Of a DNA stretch of 64,000 bases, positions 19,308 to 27,304 are shown one piece after another. The notes below the pieces were generated by a model. It did no database searches. It saw only the letters and a program-made list of their open reading frames with translations, and was not told where the DNA came from. How positions within the stretch are numbered: position 1 is the stretch's first letter; the number at the start of each line of letters is the position of its first letter. The position numbers and the translations under genes were made by a program. Origin of the DNA: Sinorhizobium americanum. GTDB taxonomy: Bacteria; Pseudomonadota; Alphaproteobacteria; Rhizobiales; Rhizobiaceae. The DNA is taken from positions 1 through 64,000 of the forward strand of contig NZ_LNQC01000068.1 of NCBI RefSeq assembly GCF_001651855.1, in the 5' to 3' direction.

Positions 19308-20324
19308 ATGGAATTGCGACAGAGCGCCGTCGAAGGTTGGGCCGTTATGGGCACCGGAACAATCGCGACCGAGCAGATGGTTACGGCTATCCGTGCGATC
19401 GGGCATTCGCCGCTTTGGGTGGTGAGCAAAAGCAAGACCGATGCTCTGCATTTCGCAAATGACCTGGGCATTCCGCAGGCCACTACGGATATGGAGCGGG
19501 TCTGGTCCGACCCGGCCGTCAAGTTCGTCTACATCAGCGCCACTCTCAAGCGCCGGCAGTATTACGTCCTCGCAGCCGCGGATGCAGGAAAACACATTCT
19601 TTGCGATGGACCGCTATCGGAAGACAGCAAAACCGCAAGACGACTGATTCAGAACTGCTCAGACAATGGAGTCGTGCTCGCCGTCAACCAGCCCCTTCGT
19701 GCCTCCGCGATTCACCAGACTATGCGCCGCCTCATTCTTGATGGGGAAATTGGTACGATCCAGTCGGTCTCGATCCTGCGCGGTGGCCCCTTTCAACCTC
19801 CTCCAAATCGGAGGGGGGAGATATCCCGTGATGGTGGCAGCGTATTTCTTGACATTTGCGCCGAGGACATCGATCTCGCGCGCTTTCTCACCGGTGGCGA
19901 GCCCATCGAGGCGATTGCCTTTGCCAAGGAATCGAACGGCTCGCCTTACCATCTGGCATATACGATCCGCATGGAGGATGGCAGCTTTCTCCAGGCGCAT
20001 GAGAGTTTTGGCACAGCCGACATGGAAAGCATGGTGGTGGCGGCTGGCACTGATGGCGTGCTGATTGCCAGCGGAACCTTGAGCTCGCGCGGTTCCGGCG
20101 TCCTGGTGCGCAGGCTCGCGGGCCGGAACGAACTCGTTCCAGTGCGTGACCGCGATCTGCATACCGCCACCCTGGAGGAATTCGTGGCAGCGGCAAGACA
20201 CCAAGGGTCCCCACTAGCGACTGGCATGGACAGTTGCGCAGCGCTCGTCGCTACCGAAGCGGTGGCTTCAGCGGCCAAAAGAAGCCGGGCGACGGTGATC
20301 CGGCCATTTGACGAGAGCGCCTGA
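19308..20324 (+). CDS. Gfo/Idh/MocA-family protein lacking the usual EKP lysine
   Basis: A 338-residue two-domain protein with an N-terminal Rossmann fold (VMGTGTIATEQMVTAIRAIG) and a C-terminal alpha/beta substrate domain. In active dehydrogenases the end of the cofactor domain reads EKP, the Lys being catalytic. Here the segment is KHILCDGPLS, so Glu-Lys is replaced by Asp-Gly. The ATG at 19308 has gcgagg upstream; a longer ORF to 19200 overlaps the regulator's start. Followed after 87 bases by a TIM-barrel isomerase gene. The family is usually NAD(P)-dependent on sugars or cyclitols; this member may have altered chemistry. Confidence 0.82.
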   Translation: MELRQSAVEGWAVMGTGTIATEQMVTAIRAIGHSPLWVVSKSKTDALHFANDLGIPQATTDMERVWSDPAVKFVYISATLKRRQYYVLAAADAGKHILCDGPLSEDSKTARRLIQNCSDNGVVLAVNQPLRASAIHQTMRRLILDGEIGTIQSVSILRGGPFQPPPNRRGEISRDGGSVFLDICAEDIDLARFLTGGEPIEAIAFAKESNGSPYHLAYTIRMEDGSFLQAHESFGTADMESMVVAAGTDGVLIASGTLSSRGSGVLVRRLAGRNELVPVRDRDLHTATLEEFVAAARHQGSPLATGMDSCAALVATEAVASAAKRSRATVIRPFDESA

Positions 20325-20411
20325 ACACATCGCGCTTATCGGATGCTCGTATTCCGCCGCACCTACGAAGCTGTCGGCGAGCTGAAACGTGAAATAGAAA
20401 AGGCTAGGATC

Positions 20412-21293
20412 ATGACCAAAAAGCACCAGCTCCTGCTGCACTCTCTCGTCGCGAAACATTCTACGCTCGCGATCGATCTGGACATCGCCGAAGAGGTCGG
20501 TTTCGACGGCATAGAAGCATCCGCAGCCAAGCTGAGGGCATTTCTGGGGTCTGGCTTTTCCGAAGCCGAGCTGGCGGCGCTGCTGCGGGATGTGAACGTA
20601 CCGGGTATGGGCTTCCTGGTCGATATAGAGCGGCAGGGCGAGGCGAGGAAACAGCTCATGCGAGAAGCGGAGGAGCTCTTTCGTCTCGCTTCCGTAGCCG
20701 GTGCCAAAGGCGTCCAGGTGCTGACTGGTCCCGTCGACGTGGAGGCAGTGCAGCGCCATCGGGAAGGCCTTCCAACGAACCTTTACAGCGGATTGCTCGG
20801 TCGAACCATTGAGGAGCAAATCGCCCTTACCGCAACGAACCTTGCGGAGATCGCTGACCTCGCTGCCAATGATGGGCTTCTCATATACCTCGAAGCGCTT
20901 TCCTGGACGCCCCTGAACACGATTGAAAAGCAACTGATGATAATCGATCGCGCCGGGCGCGATAACGTCCGGATGGTGATCGATTTCTGGCATTGCTATA
21001 CGTCTGGAAACACCCCCGACGATATCGCACGGCTCCCCAAGAACATCATTTACGGCGTCCATGTGTGCGACTCGTTGGCATTTTCCAGCGGAGTTCCCGA
21101 TGAAGTGGTCTTGAGGGACGTGCCTACAGGCGCAGGTGTGATCGACCTGAAGCTGTGGGCCGATGCAATCAAGGCGACTGGCTACGAGGGGTGGTGGAGT
21201 TGCGAGCTGTTCTGCAGGAAACAACAACAGCAGAACAGCTACGATGTCGCCCGCGAACTGCACGCGCTGATGTCGACCCTGGTCGCTGGCTGA
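20412..21293 (+). CDS. TIM-barrel sugar isomerase/epimerase (xylose isomerase-like, IolE/IolI type)
   Basis: A 293-residue AP-endonuclease-2/xylose-isomerase-like barrel. Probable metal ligands occur in the usual order: Glu in YLEALSW (about 160-170), Asp and His in VIDFWHCYTSG (about 193-203), and Glu in WWSCELF near residue 262. The ATG at 20412 follows a ggctagg ribosome-binding site; the longer ORF from 20343 is less likely. Pairing with a Gfo/Idh/MocA protein is common in pathways that make and open keto-sugars or keto-cyclitols. Recent work on 3-keto-glycoside lyases also involves this fold, so isomerisation is not certain. Confidence 0.82.
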   Translation: MTKKHQLLLHSLVAKHSTLAIDLDIAEEVGFDGIEASAAKLRAFLGSGFSEAELAALLRDVNVPGMGFLVDIERQGEARKQLMREAEELFRLASVAGAKGVQVLTGPVDVEAVQRHREGLPTNLYSGLLGRTIEEQIALTATNLAEIADLAANDGLLIYLEALSWTPLNTIEKQLMIIDRAGRDNVRMVIDFWHCYTSGNTPDDIARLPKNIIYGVHVCDSLAFSSGVPDEVVLRDVPTGAGVIDLKLWADAIKATGYEGWWSCELFCRKQQQQNSYDVARELHALMSTLVAG

Positions 21294-21342
21294 TCTCCAT
21301 TTGCAATGGTTGCAGTCACCATGCGCAAGAGACGCAGGCATT

Positions 21343-21360
21343 TGCGTCACTTTGCTTCAG
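21343..21360 (+). promoter_or_regulatory. Candidate operator: degenerate twin repeat
   Basis: The plus strand reads TGCGTCACTTTGCTTCAG, which matches TGCGTCAG-N2-TGCGTCAG except for one base in each half. It has the same orientation relative to the downstream gene as the sites ahead of the TPP and MFS genes. It lies 76 bases before the proposed start of a small ORF and about 400 bases before the phosphatase gene. It also sits beside a GACGCA...TGCGTC inverted pair at 21331-21348. Confidence 0.4.
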
Positions 21361-21436
21361 GTATTTTAGGGATGAGAAATCCACCTGCGAGCCGCTGTGA
21401 CTTATCCTGCTTGCATATTTGGCGACGGAGGCGACC

Positions 21437-21616
21437 TTGACATTTTACAGAATTAGCGTTCGAGGCACTCCGATTGCTGTCGCCATCCTGACTGCGCTCT
21501 GCCTCTGGTGGGGCGGCCCTCTCATCGGCAACTTCTCCGCCCAGGTTGCTTCCCTCTACGAGCTTCAGGCCACCCTGAAGAGAGATGCGGTGATCACCAT
21601 CTTTCGAGGCAATTAG
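21437..21616 (+). CDS. Possible small single-helix membrane protein, 59 residues
   Basis: The ORF from TTG at 21437 has ggagg at 21426-21430 as a ribosome-binding site. It encodes one strongly hydrophobic segment (GTPIAVAILTALCLWWGG, about residues 10-27) followed by a polar tail. It is preceded by a copy of the locus's twin-repeat motif and followed 50 bases later by a rho-independent terminator, so it sits in what looks like its own transcript. I do not recognise the family. Use of TTG and small size keep confidence low; the transcript could instead be a regulatory RNA. Confidence 0.35.
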   Translation: MTFYRISVRGTPIAVAILTALCLWWGGPLIGNFSAQVASLYELQATLKRDAVITIFRGN

Positions 21617-21666
21617 CTAATGCGCTCGCCACCTGCTGTACGTTACCAACATCGCAAAAGGTGGCA

Positions 21667-21701
21667 GGCGGCGGTGGTTCTCCCCATCGCCGCCACTTTT
21701 T
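21667..21701 (+). terminator. Rho-independent terminator
   Basis: An 11-bp stem, GGCGGCGGTGG (21667-21677) with CCATCGCCGCC (21684-21694), pairs with a single G-U wobble around a 6-base loop and is followed by ACTTTTT. It would end transcription running from the isomerase gene or the small ORF, before the phosphatase gene at 21768. Confidence 0.7.
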
Positions 21702-21767
21702 CCGGCCTGCCATTTAGAAGCAGCCAGGTGCGGTCTTACACATAAACGGACCAGTTTGGACAAGGCC

Positions 21768-22550
21768 ATGGACACGTTCCCTCCCGTTACATTTCTCCAT
21801 CGCTTGGCGGACGCGGCTTCCATGGAGACGTTGCCTCGATTCCGCACCACTCTCGAAGTCGAAGAAAAGTTCAAGCCTGGCTATCGTTTTGATCCCGTGA
21901 CCTTGGCGGACAAGGAAGCCGAAAGAGTCCTGCGTGAACTGATTTCGTCTGAGTATCCGGAGCACGCAATCCTCGGTGAAGAGTTCGGCGAGACCGGGAC
22001 TGGACCATGGAAGTGGGTCATTGACCCGGTCGATGGCACGAGGCCTTTCATATGCGGCATTCCTGTATGGGGTACGTTGATCGGTCTGACACTGGAAGGT
22101 CGCAGTGTGATGGGGATGATGAGCCAACCCTTCACGCAGGAGCGCTTCTGGGCGGATCAGGAAGCGGCTTGGGCGAAAAACGTGTCGGGCACCCACCGCA
22201 TGAGGACCAGATCGACCACGGATCTGCCGCACGCAATCCTGCATACGAACTCTCCCGAACGATATGGGGAATTCCCGGAAGTCCGCTTCGAACGCTTGCG
22301 GGACACCGTTCAGATGACGCGCTATGGGGGCGAATGCTATGCATTCGCCATGCTCGCAGCCGGACAGATCGATCTTTGTCTGGAATTGTCCCTGCAGCCA
22401 TACGACATCGTCGCTCTGATTCCGATCATCGAGCGAGCGGGCGGTGTTGTGACCGGATTAACCGGGCAGCGCCCGGAAGCTGGTGGCCACGTTTTGGCAT
22501 CTGCCAATGAAGCGCTGCACGAGCGTGCACTAAGAACGCTGACCTCTTAA
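21768..22550 (+). CDS. Inositol monophosphatase-family phosphatase, HisN-like
   Basis: A 260-residue member of the Mg-dependent IMPase superfamily. Metal-binding motifs are visible: EE in ILGEEFGE (about 66-73), DPVDGT near residues 87-92, and the second Asp in LQPYDIVALIPIIERAGG (about 209-226). PYD in place of the WD of inositol phosphatases is the form seen in HisN-type histidinol-phosphatases. ATG at 21768 is taken over a TTG at 21756. Upstream is a terminator, so it may have its own promoter. It may dephosphorylate a sugar or cyclitol phosphate of this locus; a role in histidine synthesis is possible but no his genes are near. Confidence 0.82.
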   Translation: MDTFPPVTFLHRLADAASMETLPRFRTTLEVEEKFKPGYRFDPVTLADKEAERVLRELISSEYPEHAILGEEFGETGTGPWKWVIDPVDGTRPFICGIPVWGTLIGLTLEGRSVMGMMSQPFTQERFWADQEAAWAKNVSGTHRMRTRSTTDLPHAILHTNSPERYGEFPEVRFERLRDTVQMTRYGGECYAFAMLAAGQIDLCLELSLQPYDIVALIPIIERAGGVVTGLTGQRPEAGGHVLASANEALHERALRTLTS

Positions 22551-22706
22551 AGATTTCGGGGGATGCGAGAACTCCGTCGGCGATCGCACAGACGTGACAA
22601 CTTAATCGGCTGGCGCAATCTCCGATGACGAGCCGCCCCGCGACCCTGTTCGCGCACACGTCGGGCTATCGCTCACATCTTTCCGAACGCCTCTTGTTTT
22701 CCGGAA

Positions 22707-23939
22707 TCACGCGAAGCTTTCGCTGGTTTGAGTTTGCTTGTGGAACTGCGACAAGCGGCGTTTCAAGTAAAGGGTGCCGAGTGAAATCAACGCAAACGCA
22801 AGCGTCACCAGGCCCAAGCTGACTGTGAGACTCGAAACCTGCGCGACGAAACCCAACAGCGCTGGTCCAAGTAGCAGTCCGCTATATCCCATCGTGGTCA
22901 CAATCGACATTGCTCTTCCGGCTGCATGAGAACCAATTCGTCCCGCCGACGCGAAGACCGCAGGTATCATGTTCGCGACGCCGAAACCGGACAACGCAAG
23001 AACCGCCATACTGATTTCAACGCTGTTTCCAATCAACATCGTTGAAAGGGACAATGCGCAAATGAGTCCGCCGAATCTCAGCACGTTCACGTGCCCAATT
23101 CGTTTCGTCACGCCGTCGCCAAGCAGACGGCCGATTGCCATGGCTGCGGCGAAGATGGCGAAAGCGTAGGCCCCCACACTTTCCGAAGAACCGAGTGTGT
23201 CAACCATGTAAACGGCCGACCAATCCATGATCCCGCCCTCGGCCAGGAAAGCCAGAAAGGCAATAACGCCGAACAAGAGGACGAGCATTGTCTGTGACCT
23301 GTTCAACGTAGCTTGGCTATCAGTAGCGACAGGATCGGTGGTGCGTGCTTGTTGTTTGGCGTCGTTACGAGCGACAAATCGTGTCGACAAAGCTGAAAGA
23401 AGCACGAGAATTCCGGCGCCTCCCAGACATTCTCGCAACCCACCACCGTAGGAAGCAAGAAATCCGACCAACGAAGCCCCAACGATGTTCCCGATGCTAA
23501 ACAGGGCATGAAAGGACGACATTAAGTGCCTTTCCGTTGCTCGCTCGATATCCGATGCCTCGATGTTCATCGATACGTCGAGCGTTCCAAAGGCGGCGCC
23601 CGCCAGAAGCACAAGCGCTCCGACCATGACCAGGCCATCAACGAATGGAATCATGAGGATTGCGAGGCTGAACACCAAGCTCCCCCCCAGGCTCAAGACG
23701 TAGCTCCCGCTAAAGCGATCACTAATACGCCCGACATTCACCATCAGAACGATCGCCCCGAGGGCGAAACACAACAGCAAAGTCCCAAGCTGCCCTTTGT
23801 CCAAGCCCAGCTTCGCTGCAAGCAACGGCAGACTGGAAGCCCATGCCCCAATTCCGACACCGCCCGCGAGAAAGAAGAGGCTGCACCGCACGCGCTTCGA
23901 ACTGCGGAGGGTTTTGACCGAAAATGGAAGCCTATTCAT
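22707..23939 (-). CDS. MFS transporter (YbjJ/fucose-permease-like)
   Basis: A 410-residue inner-membrane protein with about 12 hydrophobic helices. The N-terminal helix segment AGGVGIGAWASSLPLLAAKLGL and NVGRISDRFSGS loop match the sugar-permease-like MFS subgroup often annotated YbjJ. A twin direct repeat 115 bases upstream of its start is almost identical to the one before the TPP operon, which ties this gene to the XRE-controlled locus. It could import a related substrate or export an intermediate; direction cannot be told. Confidence 0.85.
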   Translation of the reverse strand: MNRLPFSVKTLRSSKRVRCSLFFLAGGVGIGAWASSLPLLAAKLGLDKGQLGTLLLCFALGAIVLMVNVGRISDRFSGSYVLSLGGSLVFSLAILMIPFVDGLVMVGALVLLAGAAFGTLDVSMNIEASDIERATERHLMSSFHALFSIGNIVGASLVGFLASYGGGLRECLGGAGILVLLSALSTRFVARNDAKQQARTTDPVATDSQATLNRSQTMLVLLFGVIAFLAFLAEGGIMDWSAVYMVDTLGSSESVGAYAFAIFAAAMAIGRLLGDGVTKRIGHVNVLRFGGLICALSLSTMLIGNSVEISMAVLALSGFGVANMIPAVFASAGRIGSHAAGRAMSIVTTMGYSGLLLGPALLGFVAQVSSLTVSLGLVTLAFALISLGTLYLKRRLSQFHKQTQTSESFA

Positions 23940-24659
23940 TAAGAATGCCCAGATTTAACAATGAGGGAATTGTAGAGGCCGCGCGGCGAGGAAGCCTAGT
24001 CACGACAGTTCTAGTTGGTGTTTCCAGGGACGCAAGCTCGCACTGTACACTTTCCTGACGCAAGCTGACGCACTCCGCTGTACGGCCCACGGGGCTCCCT
24101 AGCCTGCATCAGTGAGCGTCAATCATTTCTCCCGGTGGGAAATTGTCGGGGTTTCGGCGGTGAATTCAGTCTGCTTACCATCAAGGAGAAGCGGATACGT
24201 CGCCGGTGACATGTAAGCGGGCCACTTGCGCTCACAGCGTTTCCGCGCCCTTGCCGCGGCTTCTACGCCGATGTCGCAAGCTACGACCGCACGAAAACTG
24301 GCCCTGGGGGACGTCGCCAGAACGAGAACGCTGGGCTGGAACTTTTCGGCGCTTCTCGTGAAACCGCTGGACGTTTCAGTGCGGACGGGAGGAGCATTTT
24401 TCCTGGTCGCCAACGAACGAAGAGCCGAACAGGAGAACCTCGACATTCTCCTTGAGTGGTTTCTTTCGCAGACTGCGGACCTACGCTGAAACGGCACATG
24501 CCTGAGTCCAATTTCCGGTGTTGGCACCTGTGAAGCCGTTCGGATGAACCGCGCCGAATGGCTGTTTTCCACCCGGAAATCATTTCCAGGAGGATTACCA
24601 TTAAGCGGCTTGAAGGTTGAGCGCTGCGGCAGTGGAGGGTGGCTCTTAGGAGCAAGGCT
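23940..24659. other. Intergenic region holding the MFS promoter; no gene recognised
   Basis: About 720 bases between the MFS gene and the recombinase gene. The first 130 bases hold the twin-repeat operator candidate. The remainder has mutually overlapping ORFs (87 residues plus strand at 24226-24489; 149 residues minus strand at 24123-24572) with no recognisable domain. It may be debris left by integration of the recombinase-bearing segment. Confidence 0.45.
24055..24072 (-). promoter_or_regulatory. Candidate operator: twin direct repeat upstream of MFS gene
   Basis: The minus strand reads TGCGTCAGCTTGCGTCAG, 16 of 18 bases identical to the site at 17378-17395. Octamer spacing (10 bases), orientation and distance to the downstream start (115 against 119 bases) are also matched. 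This conservation between two otherwise unrelated intergenic regions is the best evidence for a shared regulator. Confidence 0.6.
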
Positions 24660-25256
24660 ATGTCTAGCTGGAACTCGGGCCGCATCATCGGTCAGAAGCC
24701 TCCATTGAAGCCGAAGGAAGTCTGGGCCATCCGAACTCGCCTCCAGATGTCGGGTGCGATACGCGACCTGGCGCTATTCAATCTCGCGATCGACAGCAAA
24801 TTGCGAGCTTGTGATCTCGTCGCGATCTCAGTTGCCGATGTTGCAATCTCCGGAAGGGTTCGCGACCGGGCGATCGTCATCCAACGGAAAACAGGTCGAC
24901 CAGTAAAATTCGAACTGACCGATCAAACGCGGGAGGCTGTTGGTGCCTGGATTGGACGTCACGGGCTCGGTGAACGGGATTACCTGTTTCCCAGCCGCGT
25001 GCACGCAAAGCCGCACCTGTCGACGCGGCAGTACGGCAGAATCGTCGAACGGTGGGTGTCGAGCATCGGGCTCGATCCGAAGCGCTACGGCACGCATTCG
25101 ATGAGGAGGACGAAGGCGGCTCACATTTATAAGAAGACAGGCAACCTGCGCGCCGTCCAGCTCTTGCTCGGGCACAAGAAACTGGAGAGCACCGTGCAAT
25201 ACCTCGGAATAGAGGTGGATGACGCCTTAGCTATCTCTGATCAAGTGGAGCTGTAG
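24660..25256 (+). CDS. Tyrosine recombinase / phage-type integrase (short, catalytic domain only)
   Basis: A 198-residue protein consisting of a tyrosine recombinase catalytic domain. Likely active-site residues are Arg in SKLRACDLV (about 50), Lys in KTGRPVK (about 85), the HxxR box THSMRR (about 148-153), His in LLGHKKLES (about 173-181) and Tyr in TVQYLG (about 185). The SAM-like core-binding domain of full integrases is absent. Short proteins of this kind are frequent on rhizobial plasmids. It lies immediately before a truncated otnK gene and so marks a recombination junction. Confidence 0.85.
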   Translation: MSSWNSGRIIGQKPPLKPKEVWAIRTRLQMSGAIRDLALFNLAIDSKLRACDLVAISVADVAISGRVRDRAIVIQRKTGRPVKFELTDQTREAVGAWIGRHGLGERDYLFPSRVHAKPHLSTRQYGRIVERWVSSIGLDPKRYGTHSMRRTKAAHIYKKTGNLRAVQLLLGHKKLESTVQYLGIEVDDALAISDQVEL

Positions 25257-25392
25257 CGCTCAAGGCCTGCGCGGCGACAATCAAGATGAGACTATCATCC
25301 TGATCGCCATGCTATACAAGGCCGTCGCTTCGGTTCGAAGCGCCGGCCGCCGCTGAGGCGAAAGACGACCCAAAGCTGCCGCTCATCCATAG

Positions 25393-25776
25393 CGCCCGCA
25401 ATTGCCGGTGCTGGCCAAGGGCCGACTTGGACAAAAGCCCGTCCTATTCTACGCCACGGCTGCGCCCGACCAGGTGAAGGCAAACCAGGCGAAATTCGGG
25501 GTGGCTGAGGCAGGGACCATGGTCGAAGGTGCACTGTCCAAGATCGCCAAGCAACTCGTCGACAGGGGCGTCTCCGAGTTGATCGTCGCGGGTGGCGAAA
25601 CGTCGGGTGCCGTCGTGAAATCTATTGGGATCAACCAACTGGACATTGGAAACGAGATCGCACCCGGAGTCCCCTGGGTCAGCTCACCGACGGCGGCAGG
25701 CCGAATTTCGCTTGCGCTGAAGTCAGGGAACTTCGGCGCTCCCGACTTCTTCGTCCAAGCCTGGGACAAGCTCTGA
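25393..25776 (+). pseudogene. otnK: C-terminal fragment of four-carbon acid sugar kinase (otnK-like)
   Basis: About 125 residues matching the end of OtnK/YgbK (DUF1537) proteins, with KPVLFYATAAPDQ, VAGGETSGAVV, APGVPWVSS and ALKSGNFGAPDFF. Full-length members have about 420 residues, so roughly 70% is missing from the N-terminus. An in-frame TAG at 25390-25392 closes the frame. The first usable start would be a TTG at 25402. The stop overlaps the next start (TGATG at 25774-25778), preserving the original operon junction. The missing part includes most of the catalytic body, so it is presumed non-functional. Confidence 0.82.
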
Positions 25777-26417
25777 TGGCTGCACTGTCCGAGGAAACCA
25801 GGACCCGCGACGACATCGTGGGGGCCGGAAAATCGATTTTCGACCGCGGCCTGACATTCGGTTCGACTGGCAACATAAGCGTGAAGATGTCGGATGGGCG
25901 GATGTTGATGACGCCCACGAATGCTTCGCTCGGAAGCCTCGTGCCTGAACGACTTTCGCTCTTCTCCGCGGAGGGCGTTCACCTCGGCGGAGACAAGCCC
26001 ACCAAAGAGGCCTTCCTTCACCGCTGCATGTATTGCGCGCGGCCGCACGGCAAGGCCGTTGTCCACCTCCACTCAACATACTCGGTGGCGGTCAGCATAC
26101 TGAAAGACGTCGATGAAAAGGATGCGCTGCCTCCCCTGACCGCCTATTACGTGATGCGGGTCGGCACCCTGCCATTGGTGCCCTACTTCCGTCCCGGAGA
26201 CGAGAAGCTGGCCACGGCGGTACAGGAGGCCGCCGCGACAAGCAACGCCGTCCTCATGGCGAACCACGGACCTGTCGTGGCTGGGAGGTCGCTTGAGGAG
26301 GCGCAGTACGCGACTGAGGAGCTGGAGGAGACCGCGAAACTGTTCCTGATGCTTTATGGCCGGGAACTGAGACCATTGACTCCGGCTCAGCGCGAAGAAC
26401 TCACCAAGTCCATTTAG
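25776..26417 (+). CDS. otnC: Class II aldolase-family protein, OtnC (3-oxo-tetronate 4-phosphate decarboxylase)-like
   Basis: A 213-residue class II aldolase/adducin-type protein. Zn ligands are expected in VVHLHSTYS (about 91-99) and near MANHGPVV (about 159-166); GNISVKMSDG is the substrate loop. OtnC acts after the kinase OtnK in L- or D-threonate/erythronate breakdown, releasing CO2 to give a triose phosphate. It directly follows the C-terminal remnant of otnK. With that kinase gone, the enzyme can act only if another kinase supplies its substrate. Fuculose-phosphate aldolase-type activity is the alternative. Confidence 0.8.
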   Translation: MAALSEETRTRDDIVGAGKSIFDRGLTFGSTGNISVKMSDGRMLMTPTNASLGSLVPERLSLFSAEGVHLGGDKPTKEAFLHRCMYCARPHGKAVVHLHSTYSVAVSILKDVDEKDALPPLTAYYVMRVGTLPLVPYFRPGDEKLATAVQEAAATSNAVLMANHGPVVAGRSLEEAQYATEELEETAKLFLMLYGRELRPLTPAQREELTKSI

Positions 26418-26565
26418 ATACTTGGGCGTTGAGGGCGGCTCATCGGCGCGTTGAGGACATTTCCTTTTGGGAAGGCGGCGCACACCTGTAGGGTCCGGAT
26501 TTATTGAAAACTGATTTTCATCTCAATCGGCTTAGCGTTCTGAATTGACCATGGTTGCGCCTTGA

Positions 26566-27150
26566 CTACTGCTGCAAAAAGTCGCGGATCTGAGTCGCAA
26601 CGCGTTCGATGTCTTCCGATGCATCGACGCGACGAAGAAGTCCGTTTTGCTCGTAGAATGGTGACAATGCCGCCGTCGCATGCGCAAACTCTTCAATTCG
26701 TTTCTTCAGGACCTCTGGGCTGTCATCCGTACGTGGCTGCGCGCCTGCGGAGCGCGTCTGTTCGGCTCTTTTTGCAATTCGCTCCTCGAGAAGGCGTATA
26801 GGAATATCGAACAGGATAACGTGATCGAGCGGAACCTGCATGCTCTCGAGCAGCCGTTCTAAAGCACCTGCCTGTGCAATTGTTCGGGGAAATCCGTCCA
26901 GAATGAACCCTTGGCCAGGCTCCTTATCGGTTAGCCGCTGCTCCACCAAGCCGACAACTACTTCGTCTGGAACAAGTTTTCCCTCATCGACCGCCATTTT
27001 CGCTGTCCGGCCAAGCGGGCTTTGGGCTTTGATCGCATCGCGCAGGAGATCACCAGTGGAGATGTGCACGAGATCATAATCCCGCACGAGTCGCTCGGCC
27101 TGCGTACCTTTACCCGCACCTGGAGGCCCTAGAAGAACGAGGTTCACCAT
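26566..27150 (-). CDS. adk: Adenylate kinase, short form (probable second copy)
   Basis: A 194-residue nucleoside monophosphate kinase. It has P-loop GPPGAGKGTQ (about 7-16), AMP-binding HISTGDLLR and LDGFPRT, and the LID region reduced to the short type (lacking the zinc-binding insert). It catalyses AMP + ATP to 2 ADP. The ATG at 27150 follows a gabD remnant by two bases. Rhizobia normally carry adk in the ribosomal protein operon, so this copy behind a CoA-ligase operon is probably an extra one. AMP released by the acyl-CoA ligase upstream in the same direction would be its natural substrate; that link is inference. Confidence 0.85.
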   Translation of the reverse strand: MVNLVLLGPPGAGKGTQAERLVRDYDLVHISTGDLLRDAIKAQSPLGRTAKMAVDEGKLVPDEVVVGLVEQRLTDKEPGQGFILDGFPRTIAQAGALERLLESMQVPLDHVILFDIPIRLLEERIAKRAEQTRSAGAQPRTDDSPEVLKKRIEEFAHATAALSPFYEQNGLLRRVDASEDIERVATQIRDFLQQ

Positions 27151-27152
27151 TC

Positions 27153-27293
27153 TCAAATCCCCATGCACATGTATTTGATTTCTAAGTAATCATCCATGCC
27201 GTACTTCGACCCTTCGCGGCCGTTGCCGCTTTCTTTCATACCTCCGAACGGCGCGACTTCCGTTGAAATGAGACCCTCGCTCGGCATCGTCAT
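27153..27293 (-). pseudogene. C-terminal remnant of a succinate-semialdehyde dehydrogenase-type gene
   Basis: The frame reads [17 protein letters not shown] then [19 protein letters not shown] and ends in TGA two bases before the adk start. That is the extreme C-terminus of GabD-type aldehyde dehydrogenases, about 40 residues of roughly 485. The catalytic and NAD domains are absent. An intact homologue of this end occurs at 56050. An aggagg followed by ATG at its 5' end could allow a 46-residue peptide to be made, but no function is expected. Confidence 0.8.
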
Positions 27294-27304
27294 CAGGAAT
27301 CCTC

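Noticed and set aside
15456..23939. Canonical myo-inositol (iol) operon
   Set aside because: The TPP enzyme does not read as IolD, no IolC kinase or IolA is present, and the cupin is not recognisable IolB. Only the family mixture is reminiscent.
24123..24572. A 149-codon minus-strand frame and an 87-codon plus-strand frame
   Set aside because: They overlap each other, have no domain, and start-site signals are absent. Listed only as part of an intergenic region.
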